A stretch of 64,000 nucleotides of DNA from Arcuatula senhousia (Eukaryota > Mollusca > Bivalvia > Mytilida > Mytilidae). The stretch covers positions 33,964,106-34,028,105 of the forward strand of contig OZ020303.1 of assembly GCA_963971305.1 (NCBI GenBank), given 5' to 3'. The translations under genes were made by a program, and so were the position numbers. Below the pieces are notes generated by a model that ran no database searches, was not told where the DNA came from, and was given only the letters and a program-made list of their open reading frames with translations. Positions within the stretch are counted from its first letter, which is position 1. Every line of letters starts with the position of its first letter. Positions 12,077 through 25,000 of the stretch are shown here, piece after piece.

Positions 12077-13593
12077 ACAAGAGGCTCCCAGGAGCCTGAA
12101 TCGCTCACCTGACATATGTGCCTGAAGTAAAGGTTATAAGGCAAAATATATTTAATGTTGAAAGGGTCACAAGATTAATAAGAGGGTCATCTGACAATTG
12201 ATATGGTGGATCTAAAGGTGCTGATCACTTTTGTTCTCAATCAAAATCTAAAAATCTGTCACCCTTTTTGAGTTATTTGCAAAATAATGCAGTTTAACCT
12301 AATGTTCTATTTTTAGCCACAGCGGCCATGTTTTACGACCAATCAAAAATCCCCACAACAGTTCTATACACCTAATAATAATAAACAATAATACCAAGTT
12401 TGGTTCCATTTGGACCTAAAGTGTCAGAGGAGTTAACGTTTTCAATATAAGGAAATGCAGTTAAAATGCTCAATTTTGATGTTCCAAGGGCAATAACTCC
12501 TCAAAGGAAAGGTCCTACAACGTTGACCCTGTTACAAATTTTGTAGATCTTGGTGCGCTTAACAATATGCAATTTAAATTTCTCAAATATCTTGTATTGT
12601 TTTCAAGATATTGAGCTCAACAGGTGCAAAATTTGCAAAAAATCCACAAAAAGGGCAATAACTCCTACATGGGTTGTTGGATTTTCTTCAAAATTTCAGA
12701 GCTGGTAGATCTTGAGGTGCTGATCACTTTTGTTCCCAATCAAAATCTAAAAAATCTGTCACCGTTTTAGAGTTATTTGCAAAAAAACTGCCATTTACCT
12801 CTATGTTCTATTTTTAGCCACAGCGGCCATGTTTTACGACCAATCAAAAATCCCCACATCAGTTCTATACACCTAATGCTTATAAACAACTATACCAAGT
12901 TTGGTTCCATTTGGATTTAAAGTGTCAGAGGAGTTAACGTTTTCAATGTAATGAGGAAATGCTGTTAAAATGCTAAATTTTGACATTCTAAGGGCAATAA
13001 CTCCTAAAAGGAAAGGTCCTACAACGTTGACCCTGTTACATATTTAGTATATCTTGATGTGCTTAACAATATGCAATTTAAATTTCTCAAATATCTAGTA
13101 TAGTTTTCAAGATATTGAGCTAAACAGGTGCAAAATTTGCAAAAAATCCACAAAAAGGGCAATAACTCCTACATGGGTCGTTGGATTTTCTTCAAAATTT
13201 CAGGGTAGGTAGATCTTGAGGTGCTGATCACTTTTACCCTATGCCAGAATTTTGATATCTGTAGCCATTTTTGAGTTATTTGCAAAAAACTGCATTTTAC
13301 CCCTATGTTCTATTTTTAGCCATGGCGCCCATGTTTTACGACGAATCAAAAATCCCCACATCAGTTCTAAGCACCGAATGCTAATGAACAACCATACCAA
13401 GTTTGGTTGCAATTGGACTTATGGTGTCAGAGGAGTTAACGTTTTAAAAAGTTTACGGACGACGGACGACGGACGACGGACGACAGACGACGGACGACGG
13501 ACGACGGACGACGGACGACGGACGACGGACGGACGACGGACGCCAAGTGATGACAATAGCTCACATGACCCTTCGGGTCAGGTGAGCTAAAAA
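12077..13593 (+). mobile_element. family-A element A4 (503-bp core), complete, nested in A3
   Basis: 5' terminus ACAAGAGGCTCCCAGGAGCC, core words GGGCAATAACTCCT at about 12489 and 12992 (period ~503), then an unusually long 7-bp microsatellite (GGACGAC)n at about 13455-13546. The 3' hairpin GACCCTTCGGGTC ends in GTGAGCTAAAAA. Confidence 0.8.
13455..13546 (+). repeat. (GGACGAC)n microsatellite in A4
   Basis: About 90 bp of near-perfect 7-bp repeat with one GACAGAC variant. It lies in the standard place between core and 3' hairpin, and is much longer than in sibling elements (10-25 bp). Confidence 0.9.
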
Positions 13594-13786
13594 CTGTGAA
13601 AATGGTCAATTTTTACAATCCAAGGGGTATAACTCCTAAAGGAACGATCCTACAACTTTGACTCTGTTACGACTTTAGTAGATCTTGATGTGCTTAGTCA
13701 TATGCAATTTAAATTTTTGAAATATCTTGTATAGTTTTCAAGATATAGGGCTAAATAAGTAATTTTTTTTGAAAAAAAAATCCAGA

Positions 13787-14997
13787 ACAAGAGGCTCCCA
13801 GGAGCCTGAATCGCTCACCTGGTCTTGATGTTGACCCTATACTTTTGTAGAGCTAAATGAGCTGAACATTTAAGCAAGCAACAGCTTTTCTCTACCTGCA
13901 ATAGTTTTCATTCTAAAGGCCAAAAACACCATTTTTCACCTTTAAGGGGCCATAACCCCTATAAGGAGTCATCTGACAACTTCGACCCTATGGAGACTTT
14001 TGTAGAGCTAAATGAGCTGAACATTTAAGCAAGGAACAGCTTATCTCTATCTGCAATAGTTTTCATTCTGTAGGCCAAAAACATGAAAAATCGTTTTTTT
14101 CAGGGGCCGTAACCCCTATAAGGGGTCATCTGACAACTTTGACCCTATGGAGAATTTTGTAGAGCTAAATGAGCTGAACATTTAAGCAAGCAACAGCTAA
14201 TCTCTATGTGCAATAGTTTCCATTCTGTAGGACAAAAACATGAAAAAACGCTATTTTTCAAGGGCCGTAACCCCTATAAGGGGTCATCTGACAACTTCGA
14301 CCCTATGGAGACTTTTGTAGAGCTAAATGAGCTAAACATTTAAGCAAGGAACAGCTAATCTCTATCTGCAATAGTTTTCATTCTGTAGGCCAAAAACATG
14401 AAAAATGGCCATTTTTCACCTTTAAGGGGCCGTAACCCCTATAAGGGGTCATCTGACAACTTCGACCCTATGGAGACTTTCGTAGAGCTAAATGAGCTGA
14501 ACATTTAAGCAAGCAACAGCTAATCTCTATCTGCAATAGTTTTCATTCTGTAGGCCAAAAACATGAAAAAATGCTATTTTTCACCTTTAAGGGGCCGTAA
14601 CCCCTATAAGGGGTCATCTGACAACTTTGACCAAATGGAGACTTTTGTAGAGCTTTTGATGCTGAATCAGTAGCGTGGCCTCAGATTTCCTCTATCTCTT
14701 ATACTTTTTGATTTACGAGCCAAAAACAATAGTCTGACCCCCCTGGTCTATTTTTAGTAACGGTGGCCATGTTTTTTGACGGATCAAAAATCGAAACACA
14801 AGTTTGGTGCAGGACTCCCTAAGGATCATTCATACCAAGTTTCATTAAATTCTGCTCAGTAGTTTCAGAGGAGAAGATTTTTGAAAAATTGTTAACAGAC
14901 GACGACGACGACAGACGACGACGACGACAGACGACGACGACGGACGCCAAGTGATGGTAATAGCTCACATGGACCTTCGGTCCAGGTGAGCTAAAAA
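13787..14997 (+). mobile_element. family-A element A5 (155-bp core), complete, nested in A3
   Basis: 5' terminus as in A1, then about five 155-bp monomers (GGGGCCGTAACCCCTATAAG recurs). A (GACGAC)n/(GACAGACGAC)n microsatellite lies at about 14891-14945. The 3' hairpin stem is GGACC-TTC-GGTCC, different from the GACCC/GGGTC stem of A3 and A4 but still fully paired. Confidence 0.8.
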
Positions 14998-15833
14998 GGG
15001 CAATAACTCCTACATCAATTGTTGGATCTTCTTGAAACTTTCAGAGCAGGCAGATCTTGAGATGCTGATCACTTTTGTCTCCAATCAGAATTTTGATATC
15101 TGTAACCATTTTTGAATTATTAGCAAAAAACTGCAATTTACCCCTATGTTCTATTTTGAGCCATGGCGGCCATATTTTTTGACGAATCAAAAATCTGAAC
15201 AAAACGCTTGTAGCATTTATGCAATTAAACAACTGTGCCAAGTTTGGTTGAAGTTGGATGTATGGTGTCAGACAAGTTAATCTTTGAAATTCAGGGAAAA
15301 AGTAATGGAAAATGGTAAATTTTGACTCCCACAGCTTTGACCTAATTACATGAAATGTAGATCTTAATGTGCTCAATCATATGCATTTTGAATTTTTAAA
15401 ATATCTTGTATAGTTTTTAAGATAAAGGGCTAATTAAGTGCAAAATTTTGAAAAAAATCCAGAAAAAGGGCAATAACTCCTACACCGGTTGTTGGATCTT
15501 CAGGGCAGGTAGATCTTTAGGTGCTGATCACTTTTACCCTTTGCCAGAATTTTGATATCTGTCACCGTTTTTGAGTTACATTTGTATTTGCAAAAAACTG
15601 TATTTGACCCCCCTGTTCTATTTTTAGTAACAGTGGCCATGTTTTTGACGTATCAAAAATCCCAACGAAACTTTTTGCACAATACCCTAAGGAACAACCA
15701 TATCAAGTTTGGCTGCATTTGGCTAAGCAGTTTCAGAGAAGAAGATGTTTGAAAAAAGCTAACGGACGACGGACGACGGACGCAAAGTGATGGCAATAGC
15801 TCACATGACCCTTCGGGTCAGGTGAGCTAAAAA

Positions 15834-16830
15834 GTCGAATTTCTGGGTGTGACCCCTTTTTTGCCCCTCATAACAATGCAATGGTGCAAGATACATCAAA
15901 ACTGTAGTTATTGAGAAATACAAGAAAAAAGAATGATCAAAATCGGGTGAAAATAAATGTTCTATGTCAGTTTTGGTAAAACACTCATTTTGCATCTTTT
16001 GGCCCTTTTTCTAGTAGGGGTCAAAAACCTCAGCTTCCTTAAGTGGTAATTTGTCAACCACACTGACTTTAGTCATTTATTTCACGGAAACCGAAGTGTC
16101 CACAGACGGCGACAACGAAGACTACGACGACATCGTCATAACATTTTAAAGATCACAAAAGTTATGCGGTCATATAAAAATTGTGGAAGTATTTGGTGCA
16201 ATGCTGCGAGAAAACTAAGCAAATTGGAATCGCTCGAATTAGTCTGGCATGCTTCTCCTTATTAATATACATTTCTTTGCCAGATTTGTGTGGTTGCTTT
16301 AAGCCCACCTTTGTAAAGTTCATTACACAGTGTCATCGTTTAGCATTTTAGTATTTCGCCGAATCCGGTCTTAACTCGCAGTGAGATGAGACTTTCGTTC
16401 CACGTTTAAGGAATCTTTAAACTTTGGGATGGAGAACAACAAATAATGCGATTTAATTTGATTCATTTTAATATGTATGTGATTTTGTGCCATGCTTTTA
16501 CATCTTCATGTTATTTTTTTCCAATATTATTTCAGTATTGTATGGCTTATATATTTCATAAAAGATATCATTCCCCAAGATAATTCCACAGATACGTAGT
16601 TTTTCCGTGTAATGTCATTTTTCTTGGTAACATATCACAAGACAAAGCACTTCTTTACAGATGTCTTGGGGAAAGTAATGAAATCTATCGGAATGTTATA
16701 AAGATAGATTCCAATAATTGTTTTCCGCTTACAGTTCACATATCACACTTAGTGTTGATGAACAATTATGTTGTTTTTTTAATCTACCAAACCTTTGACT
16801 TCAAGGACATTAGGCCAAAAAAAAAATATA
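15834..16830. other. no gene seen
   Basis: AT-rich sequence downstream of A3. No supported reading frame, hairpin-bounded element or RNA gene was recognised. Confidence 0.4.
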
Positions 16831-18175
16831 ACAAGAGGCTCCCATGAGCCTGAATCGCTCACCTGACTTCAATGCTTTTTTTTTTTACATTGAAAGCGCT
16901 ATAAGTTTAATAAGGAGTTATTTGACATCATCGATTAACGTAACTGCGTTAAAGTGTAGAGTTCAATTAGTTTAACATTTTAGCAATCAAAAGCTTTTTA
17001 TTTTTTCAACAGTTGGCCAGCTATAAGACATAAAAAGGCTATTTAGATATTTAAGGGACCATAACTTCTATAAAGGGCCCATAAAAAACACCCATCATAT
17101 TGATTTTATGAAGGGCTTAATTAACTAAACAGTATTGTAACAAAGTATTTCTCTAGCTTTGACGGTTTGCAATACAATGGGGAAAGGGAATAACTCCTAA
17201 AAGTAACGGTCCTACAACTTTGACCCTATTACAGATTTTGTTGATCTTTATATGCTTAACAATATGGAATTTATATTTCACAAATATCTTTAATAGTTTT
17301 CGAGATATTGAGCTTAATAAGTTAAAAATTCGAGAAAAAATGAAGAAAAAGGGCAACAACTCCTACATGGGAAGTTACATTTTTTTTTCAAAATTTCAGG
17401 GTAGGTAGATCTTTATGTGCTGAACACTTTTTCTTCCCATCATAATTTTGATATCTGTCACAATTTTTGAGTTATTTGCAAAAAAAAATGCAATTTACGT
17501 CTATGTTTTTTTAGCCACGGCGGTCATGTTTAAAAAGCCTTTTTTTACAAATCAAAAGCCAAACGATTGTTTTGTGGCACTCATGCCGAAGAACAGCTAT
17601 ACTAAGTTTGGTTGCAATTAAACTATATAATGGTGCTTACGGATTGCAAAAATGGTCAATTTTGAAGTTCTAAGTTGACTAAGTCCTAAAAGGAACGAAC
17701 CTCCAACTTTAATCCTGGTACAGATTTGGTAGATCTTTATGTGACTAAAAATATGCAATATGCATATCTAATCTACATGTCTATAAGGTTTAAATCAGTG
17801 GAGAAGGAGTCGTAAAATGTTATAATCTGGAAACAAATTAAAGACACTTGGAAATCTGGAGACACCTGTCCACCCCCAAAAAGTTGTAGGAAATTACAGT
17901 TTGAGAAAATGGTTGAAATCATAGACTTATATCCTTAAGACTGTTATCAACTTCGACTCAAAAAGACAGTTATTTAGAGCTTTTGAAGCTCAATCAGCCA
18001 AAAACTATGGTCTGACCCCCTTTTCTATTTTTAATAACGATGGCAATGTTGGTTGGTGAGCATGTATAATTTCACAAACATTGTTGAGGATATCTTAAAG
18101 ACACACTGTACAAAGTTTAAAAGCAATCCCTTCAGTGGTTTCAGAGAAGATCTTTGAGAGTTGAAACAGGTTTTT
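16831..18175 (+). mobile_element. family-A element A6, diverged, 3' terminus lost
   Basis: The 5' terminus reads ACAAGAGGCTCCCATGAGCC (stem GGCTC/GAGCC kept) then CGCTCACCTG. The core is a diverged 503-bp-type monomer (GGGAATAACTCCTAAAAG at about 17187, GAGTTATTTGC at about 17470). The 3' part fades after a GTTTCAGAGAAGA line near 18140, with no microsatellite or hairpin. Confidence 0.6.
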
Positions 18176-18729
18176 GGGGGTATAATGCATCTCTCTTCCA
18201 TTGCAGTCTTAGTGGATTAAAAATCCCAGTAACTCATGGTGTATTTACAAAATTGGCTAAAAACCAATGAATTCTGTAACAATTATGTATACCAAGTACA
18301 ATGAAGTACCAGACCAGAATGATTCAATATTTCCTATTAGAGATGTTCTTCTTCGTAAAGCACAACTTGCTTAATAGTAGGCCTTTAGGTATTCAATTGA
18401 TATTCTTATCATGGCACAGTAATACGGTAAGCTATTCCCACCATTACCTAGGTACATATGTCTCATTGATTTGTCATCAGCGGCTATTTTCTTTAATGGT
18501 AGTCTTATCAAGGAAGATTAGCATTTCATTAGTGTTAACTTGTAGATGGAAATAAAGATTGATATTAGTTTTATTCAAGCCTACTATTAAATGAAAAAAA
18601 GACAATTTAGCAGTTCATTGTAGTCATGGGAATTTTTATGGGTAGTACTAGTTTTTTTTTACGTTTATAGTGCAATTAATACCTGGTCATGTCAAATTGT
18701 ATTTCAGTACATATTTTAAAGAAATGGAG

Positions 18730-19420
18730 AAGTCGCACACGACAGCTAATCCCCTCGCCCATTTCATTAAAATGGAAGTGGAGGTGACTTAAATCAGGAG
18801 CAGATGTCAATTACTATTCAAGATATACACACTTTCCAAATATAGTTCCTCTACTAATTGGAATTGCCCAGATAGGCAACTTAACCAAAACTTTAACCTG
18901 AGTCATTCATTCAGAAAATATAGGTCAAGGTCATTCAATTTTTGTATTAAAGGATGCTGGTTACTATCCAAGATGAACCCACTGACCCAATATCATCTCT
19001 CTATCACTTGCAGTTGCTGAGATATGGACCTTAACCGATAGTTTAACCTGAGTCATTCATGCAGAAAATATAGGTCAAAGTCACTAAATTTTGGTACAGA
19101 TGCCGGTGGCCCTCAAAGATGCACCCATTGACCAAATGTCATCCCTCTATGACCTGTTGTGCTGAGATATGGACCTTAACCAAAACTTTAACCTGAGTCA
19201 TTCATGCGGAAAATGTAGGTCAAGGTCACTAAATTTTGGAACTGATACTGACTACCATCAAAGATGTACCCACTGATCAAATATCATCCCTCTATGATGT
19301 TTAGTTCCCAAGTTATTGACAAAACAAAAACCATTACGTACGTACCTACGAACGAACGAACAAAGGAACCAAATGCTATATCCCCTCCCCAACTCTGTTG
19401 GGCTCGGGGATAATAATATT
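18730..19420 (+). mobile_element. family-E repeat element
   Basis: The 5' end contains GCTAATCCCCTCGCCC. The core is about four ~147-bp monomers (TTTAACCTGAGTCATTCATG recurs at about 18894, 19041 and 19187). A TACGTACGTACCTACGAACG-type microsatellite follows at about 19335-19362. The 3' hairpin TATCCCC…GGGGATA is followed by ATAATATT. The core word GTCATTCATGCGGAAAAT is shared with family B at 53.3-54.4 kb. Confidence 0.65.
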
Positions 19421-19429
19421 ACCCCTTAT

Positions 19430-20270
19430 ATATAAACACAGTGGTGGATTCAGGATTTTAGTTTAGGGGAGGCGTAAAAAAAATGTTGTGGCTCATGCCC
19501 GGTACACCTTTCCTTGGATCCGCGTCTGATACACTGTTTTCTTGAAATGATGTCCTGAAGTTCCTGGAAGAACTGGTCAAAGATACTTGTACAAAGTTGT
19601 AAATAACACATTTTTCATTATAATTTATATTTATAACAAGAATGGAATCAAAGTACATGGAAAATGCACTATAATATCAAATACAGCACTTGTATCTCAG
19701 TGCTGTTTTACCTTGCACTTTAGCTATGTTGTTATAGTACAAACCACTTTGGTTCAACAGGTTAAAATAGATCACAATAATTGTTGAATAAAAATTCAAA
19801 TCTCTTTAGATCTTTTTTTAGCTAATCAAGCCACAAAAGATCACAATATTTGCTAAATCAAGATTATAATCTTTAAAGATCAACTTTTTGTCTCAACAAT
19901 CAATATAGATGTTAATCAAGATTAAAAGCTTTTCATATCAACTTATTCCTCCAATATCCAGCATCCAATACTCAAACAGTCTTATCATTAGGTTGTACTC
20001 ACCTGAAATAAAAAATAGGGCATGTAATGGGACATAAAATGATACCCCGCCACGACATAATATCAAAAACTAATTAAGTCAAAAACATGGAAAAAAAAGT
20101 TATTTTTGGCCTTCAAAAGGTCATGAAAATGCTGCAACTTATTTCTCAAATTAAAGTTATAAATTTCCATTCTCATTAAGACTAATGTTAACTTTTAAGA
20201 CTATACAAATATAAAAATAATTTAATAACCTTGTCCTAATTCCACTTTTTGTTCTTGAAATAAACTTATT
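19430..20270. other. no gene seen
   Basis: AT-rich sequence without supported features; short frames only. Confidence 0.4.
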
Positions 20271-20271
20271 T

Positions 20272-20415
20272 TATCTAGGCCATGGGCCAATTGCAGAACC
20301 ACTAGCAGCGCCTACTGGTCTCGATGAAGGCTGCTTGCTGTTGTCCATTGTAGCTTTTCTAAATTGCAGCTTGTTATGTGAGCTGTGTCGCGTACACTTA
20401 TTCCACATCTAATTA
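20272..20415. repeat. GC-richer exon-like island, related to 31405-31525
   Basis: A ~140-bp block of higher GC is open in more than one frame on both strands. On the plus strand a TATCTAG acceptor-like site precedes a frame ending TAA at about 20411, with AATAAA at 20461. On the minus strand ATG near 20350 opens 25 codons. Its DNA aligns with 31405-31525 (GGGCCAAT…GCTG…TACACTTATTC), so it is a diverged repeat or duplicated exon. I cannot say which strand, if any, is coding. Confidence 0.35.
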
Positions 20416-21072
20416 TTTTCTATTGTAATGGTAATTAATCAAATATTTAATGAATGCAGTAATAAAATATTTAATTTCAAACATACTTTTTCTAGTTTTC
20501 ACTAATTCAACAACAAACTTAAACTAGTACCGCCTAAACTCTATTATATATACCTTCAGGCAATATATCAGCAAAATATTGAATTTGTTGTTATCAGATT
20601 ACAAACATGTCATATATAGCTCTTCCCCATAGGGCTTTTAATAGATTTTATTTTATTAAATTTGAATTTTAGACATATTTATAAGTTAAATCTGAATTAA
20701 AAGCTTTCAGTCTAATAAGATGGAATTGCCTAGTATATAATACTTTTATATAACTTTTAAGAAAATTAATACTGCCCACTCGTGATGTGGAATGTGACAA
20801 ACACGTGAAAACAATTTTAATCTTTATATAGTGTTGGTAAGATGGGTTAATTCTTCTTTCTGTTTTTTAAAAATCCTCTTTGCTTCTACTTCTCCTTATA
20901 GCACCATAGGTGTATAGTCTTAATATTTCCAGGGAAACTTTTTTATACAATGAAGATCATGCACCTTGTATTTCAAAATGTAATCCACTGATTTTTAAGG
21001 GAGCAGGAGGAGAGGTGTTTATATGACATTCAAAAATATGTTATGTCACAAAGATTGTGTGAAAGTTACATA

Positions 21073-21210
21073 CAAAGAATATATCCAAAAGACATAATGG
21101 CCCATCTCCCAACATTTTTGATGGACAGACAAACCAACAAACAGACAAACAAACTGACATGAACACTATATGCCAACCTACAATGTACTTTGGTAGATGG
21201 GGCATAAAAA
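21073..21210 (+). mobile_element. family-B element with no core monomers
   Basis: The 5' hairpin module (ATATCCAAAAGACAT, then AATGGCCCATCT) is followed almost at once by a GACAGACAAACC-type microsatellite and the 3' hairpin ending ATGGGGCATAAAAA. It lacks the ~147-bp monomers that fill the 53.3-kb copy, so only the termini are present. Confidence 0.6.
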
Positions 21211-21527
21211 GTGGTTCAGGAGGAGCTGCTGATAGAAGAGTTGTACCCTTAGGTGTAACTATCACACTAAGAGATTGATTGATTGCTTTGCAATCATTAT
21301 CAACACACTAACAGACACACAAACTTATCAAAATATACCCCCACTGTTCAAGAGGGAGCTTTATTTATAATTCAGTCATTTTCACTTGTATCACCAAATT
21401 TTGGTGATCATCATTGGTTGATTTGAACAGCATCTGACAGCATCTCTCATCACACTTGACTTACATAGAGCAGTAAGTTTGAATTGGTTAGAACTTAGAG
21501 TACTGAAGGAAGAAAACAATTGGAAAC

Positions 21528-21770
21528 AAGGATACTGTGAGTGAGCTCGTGAAAGCATACCCCTGCCTCATATTGGACACTTTATTGATAAAAAAAAACT
21601 TAAGTCCAATCAGTTCCTTTGAATATGACAGTAAAAGCCAATGAAAATGAAAATTCTTCATGCACTTCACCATATGATGGACTTTCTTCATGTATAGTTT
21701 CATGAAAACCTTTTAGGCAGCTTAGGACTAATTGCACTTACGAGGTATGTTGACAGAAAGACAGACAAAA
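21528..21770 (+). mobile_element. family-C element, one core monomer, 3' hairpin lost
   Basis: Starts ACTGTGAGTGAGCTCGTGAA then GCATACCCC. One monomer resembles those at 50.7-51.0 kb (TTAAGTCCAATCAG, TTCTTCATGTATAGTTTCAT). It ends in GACAGAAAGACAGACAA without the GGGGGTATA hairpin arm. Confidence 0.55.
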
Positions 21771-21871
21771 TGATTCTTATATACATGTAGTACTCAAAAC
21801 TAATTGTGAAAGTATAAAAACAAAACAAAATATTACAGCTCATATTCATATTCATAACACATTTCACTTAC

Positions 21872-22075
21872 TATTAGGAAGCACATCAGTGTTGCAGGTT
21901 TTCAGTTGAGAAATCATATCCTCTGTTGATTTTCTGTTACTTAGGGATAATAATTCTTTTACTCTATTCATGTTATGTAGTAGTTGAGTTTGAGCTTCAT
22001 TCCTTACATCGAATGATTTTATCGTTTTGATAAGACCTTGGAAAGTTGATTCTTGGTCAGCAGATTCTGTCTTTT
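21872..22075 (-). CDS. ERICH1: ERICH1-like exon 4 (C-terminal helical region)
   Basis: Acceptor TTTACAG precedes 22075; donor GTAAGTGA follows 21872. Entry phase 1 completes a Glu codon. The 67 codons include FQGLIKTIKSFDV and LLHNMNRVKELLSLSNRKS, matching the region of human ERICH1 containing its YHMKTLLLLQDTERL segment in position and spacing. Confidence 0.75.
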
Positions 22076-25000
22076 CTGTAAATAAAAATAAAATATAAAC
22101 TTCACACAGAAGTGCAGTGAAATAAACAATGACATTTTCTTTTTGATTTGAAAATCTTTTGAAAGGTTAAGGCCAAAGAAAAGATTTAAGACACAAACAT
22201 CTTATATCACAATGTTTGTCAAGTTCTGATTATAAGACAAGTCAGCAAGTTTAGTTATTCATGTAATACATGACCATTCCTAATAAAAACAGATGTAAAT
22301 ATCTACAAAAGTTTTTTTTATAACTTTTCTCCCATTTGTACAATAATCTTTGGATAGAAGAAAACAAATTAAATTCTACATTGCAGCAATAAAATGAAAA
22401 AAATAAAATAGTTATCAATATAAGTCAATATTTATTTAATGATTTAATTTTTATCAGGTTTTATTATTTTGTTTTTTTGTTGTTGTTGTTGATTTTTTAA
22501 ACTAATTTAGTTGAATACAAAATTGTTGGTGCGCGGTTTGAAGTCTGATTGATCCCAGTCTTTTGCTACTGTGGATTCATTTATTTTTGTGGGTACCAAT
22601 TTTTGTGGTTTGATGAAAAAGAACCAATTCGTGGATTCTTGAATTCGTGGTTCTAATGTCTGCAACATACAGAATAATGTTAATTTTCCTTTACGTTGGA
22701 TATAAAATTTCGTGGGTGAAAGCCACCCAAAAAAACAACGAAAATTGATACCCCACGAATAATAATGAAACCACAGTATTTTGATGGTTCATTGGAGTGT
22801 AAAACTGTTGACCGTAACACATTTTCAATAAAGAGTATCGGATACCAGCGCTTCATGGTAAAAATGTGCAATCGCTCAATGGTTTTACAATCCTCTGAAA
22901 TATCAAAATAGAAACATTCAATTCTTATAATTACGTATTACTGTTTATTTATTTATTTCTAATTAATAGTTTTGTTTTAAGGTGAATGTTTGTGTATTTT
23001 TTTATTTGCGTATTAATATCCTAATGCAAATTCAAGTTGGGAGAATTTATCAAGATAAGAACAAAATTACCAGTAGTTGTGAGAATAGTAAGGTCATAAA
23101 CCAGTTACTGCCATGTGACACCAGCGACATTTCATTTAAGGAATGACTGTCATAATTTTTTTTTCATTGGGGTATGAAAAAAAAAAATTGCACATTGTAA
23201 TGACGCGGATTATACTTTAATAATGTGCAAAACTTTTTTTTCATATCCCCAATGAAAAAAAAAAATATTACAGTCATATCAACAAATTTTCAAAACAATT
23301 AAAAAAACATGAAAATCCTAATCATAAAAGAACTAAAATGGTAGCACTTCCTGTAAAAAGTGGGCGTTTCCCCATGATTTTTTTTTTCATTGAGATATGA
23401 AAAAAAAATTCGTCCAATCAAATTGCAGTATTTTAATCAAATTTATTTATAGAGGTATGAAAGACAATTCAATAGACAAAGTAACAAATGGGATATAAAC
23501 TTCTTAACAAAAACACATACAGAAAACAGACTTGGGTTTTTTAATAGAAGAATAAATGATAAAATATCTATAAGTCTATCAATTTGAAAAGGGTTACCTT
23601 AAAAACAGAATAAATGATAAAATATATATTATTAGTTATAAAGTATGAGTCTATCAATCTGAAAGGGGTTACCTTTTAACATTTGTTTATATAAATTATG
23701 AAAACCAATTATTTTCCAAGATTTTATCTAAAGATCTAATGGATTTTTACCAGTCGGGAATTTATTGAAACTGCAATATCATATAAAATTGTAATACGAA
23801 TCTTCCATATTACTTGAAACTGTAATATACCAAACAGTTATATCTTGCAAATCAGACAAGACCAAATCAATTTGTTTTAAAATAAAATGTTGAAATAAGA
23901 TAAATGCAGTAAAAAATGACAAATCTATAACCATGAGATGGCTTTACAAGTAGGGCCAGTGTTTAAAATACCAACAAGAGGCTCCCAGGAGCCTGAATCC
24001 CTCATCTGGTTTCAATGGCTTAATGTAACAATATTTGACACATATTTCACTTTGCCAACACCCCATCATGACAATGAAACCATTTGAAAGCTCTATTAAG
24101 CTAAGCATTTTAGCAAACAAATGCGTGGCACAATCCTCTATGAAACACAATCTAAATATCACATACAATCTACTAGTTTGTCGTTTAATGGGCCATAACT
24201 CCTATAAGAGTCATCTGATAATTAAGGCCTAATGGACAATTTTGTAGATCTAAATTAACTGAACATTTTAGCAAGCAACAGCTTTTTTCTATCTGCAATA
24301 GTTTCATTCTATAGGCAAAAAACATGATAAAATGAAAATATAGGGGCCGTAACCCCTAAACGGAGTCATCTGACAATTTTGACCTAATGGGCAATTTTGT
24401 AGAGCTCAATTAGCTAAACATTTAAGCAAGCAAAACTTTTTTACTATCCTCTAATGTTCACAATCTAATAATAATAATTATCTACCTGCAATAGTTTCAT
24501 TCTATAGGCAAAATACATGTACATGATAAAATGCTAATATAAGGGCCATAACCTCAACAAGAGGCTTCCAGGAGCCTGAATCACTCACCTGACATATGTG
24601 CCTGAAGTAAATGTTATAAGGCAAAATCTATTTAACGTTGAAAGGGTCATAAGATTAATAAGGGGGTCATCTGACAATATGGTGGATCACTTTTGTTCTC
24701 AATCAAAATCTAAAAATCTGTCACCCTTTTTGAGTTATTTGCAAAAAAATGCAGTTTAACCTAATGTTCTATTTTTAGCCACAGCAGCCATGTTTTACAA
24801 CCAATCAAAAATCCCCACAACAGTTCTATACACCTAATAATAATAAACAATAATACCAAGTTTGGTTCCATTTGGACTTAAAGTGTCAGAGGAGTTAACA
24901 TTTTCAATATAATGAAATGCAGTTAAAATGCTCAATTTTGACGTTCCAAGGGCAATATTACTCCTCAAAGGAAAGGTCCTACAACGTTGACCCTACTACA

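Larger units (their letters stand above)
11492..15833 (+). mobile_element. family-A element A3 (503-bp core) hosting A4 and A5
   Basis: Its 5' terminus is at 11492 and its 3' hairpin GACCCTTCGGGTC then AGGTGAGCTAAAAA ends at 15833. Two complete family-A elements interrupt it, A4 (12077-13593) and A5 (13787-14997). Its own core resumes after each (for example …AAATCCAG | insertion | GGGCAATAACTCC…). A GGACGACGGACG microsatellite precedes the 3' hairpin. Confidence 0.75.

Noticed and set aside
13252..13590. 112-codon plus frame ending in a DDGRRTT peptide repeat
   Set aside because: It is a translation of family-A core plus the (GGACGAC)n microsatellite; similar frames recur in every copy.
20312..20382. 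Candidate last exon of the ERICH1-like gene (acceptor CACAG, phase fits, TAG stop)
   Set aside because: The block is repeated at 31.4 kb and is open in several frames; the 22 residues do not clearly match the family C-terminus.
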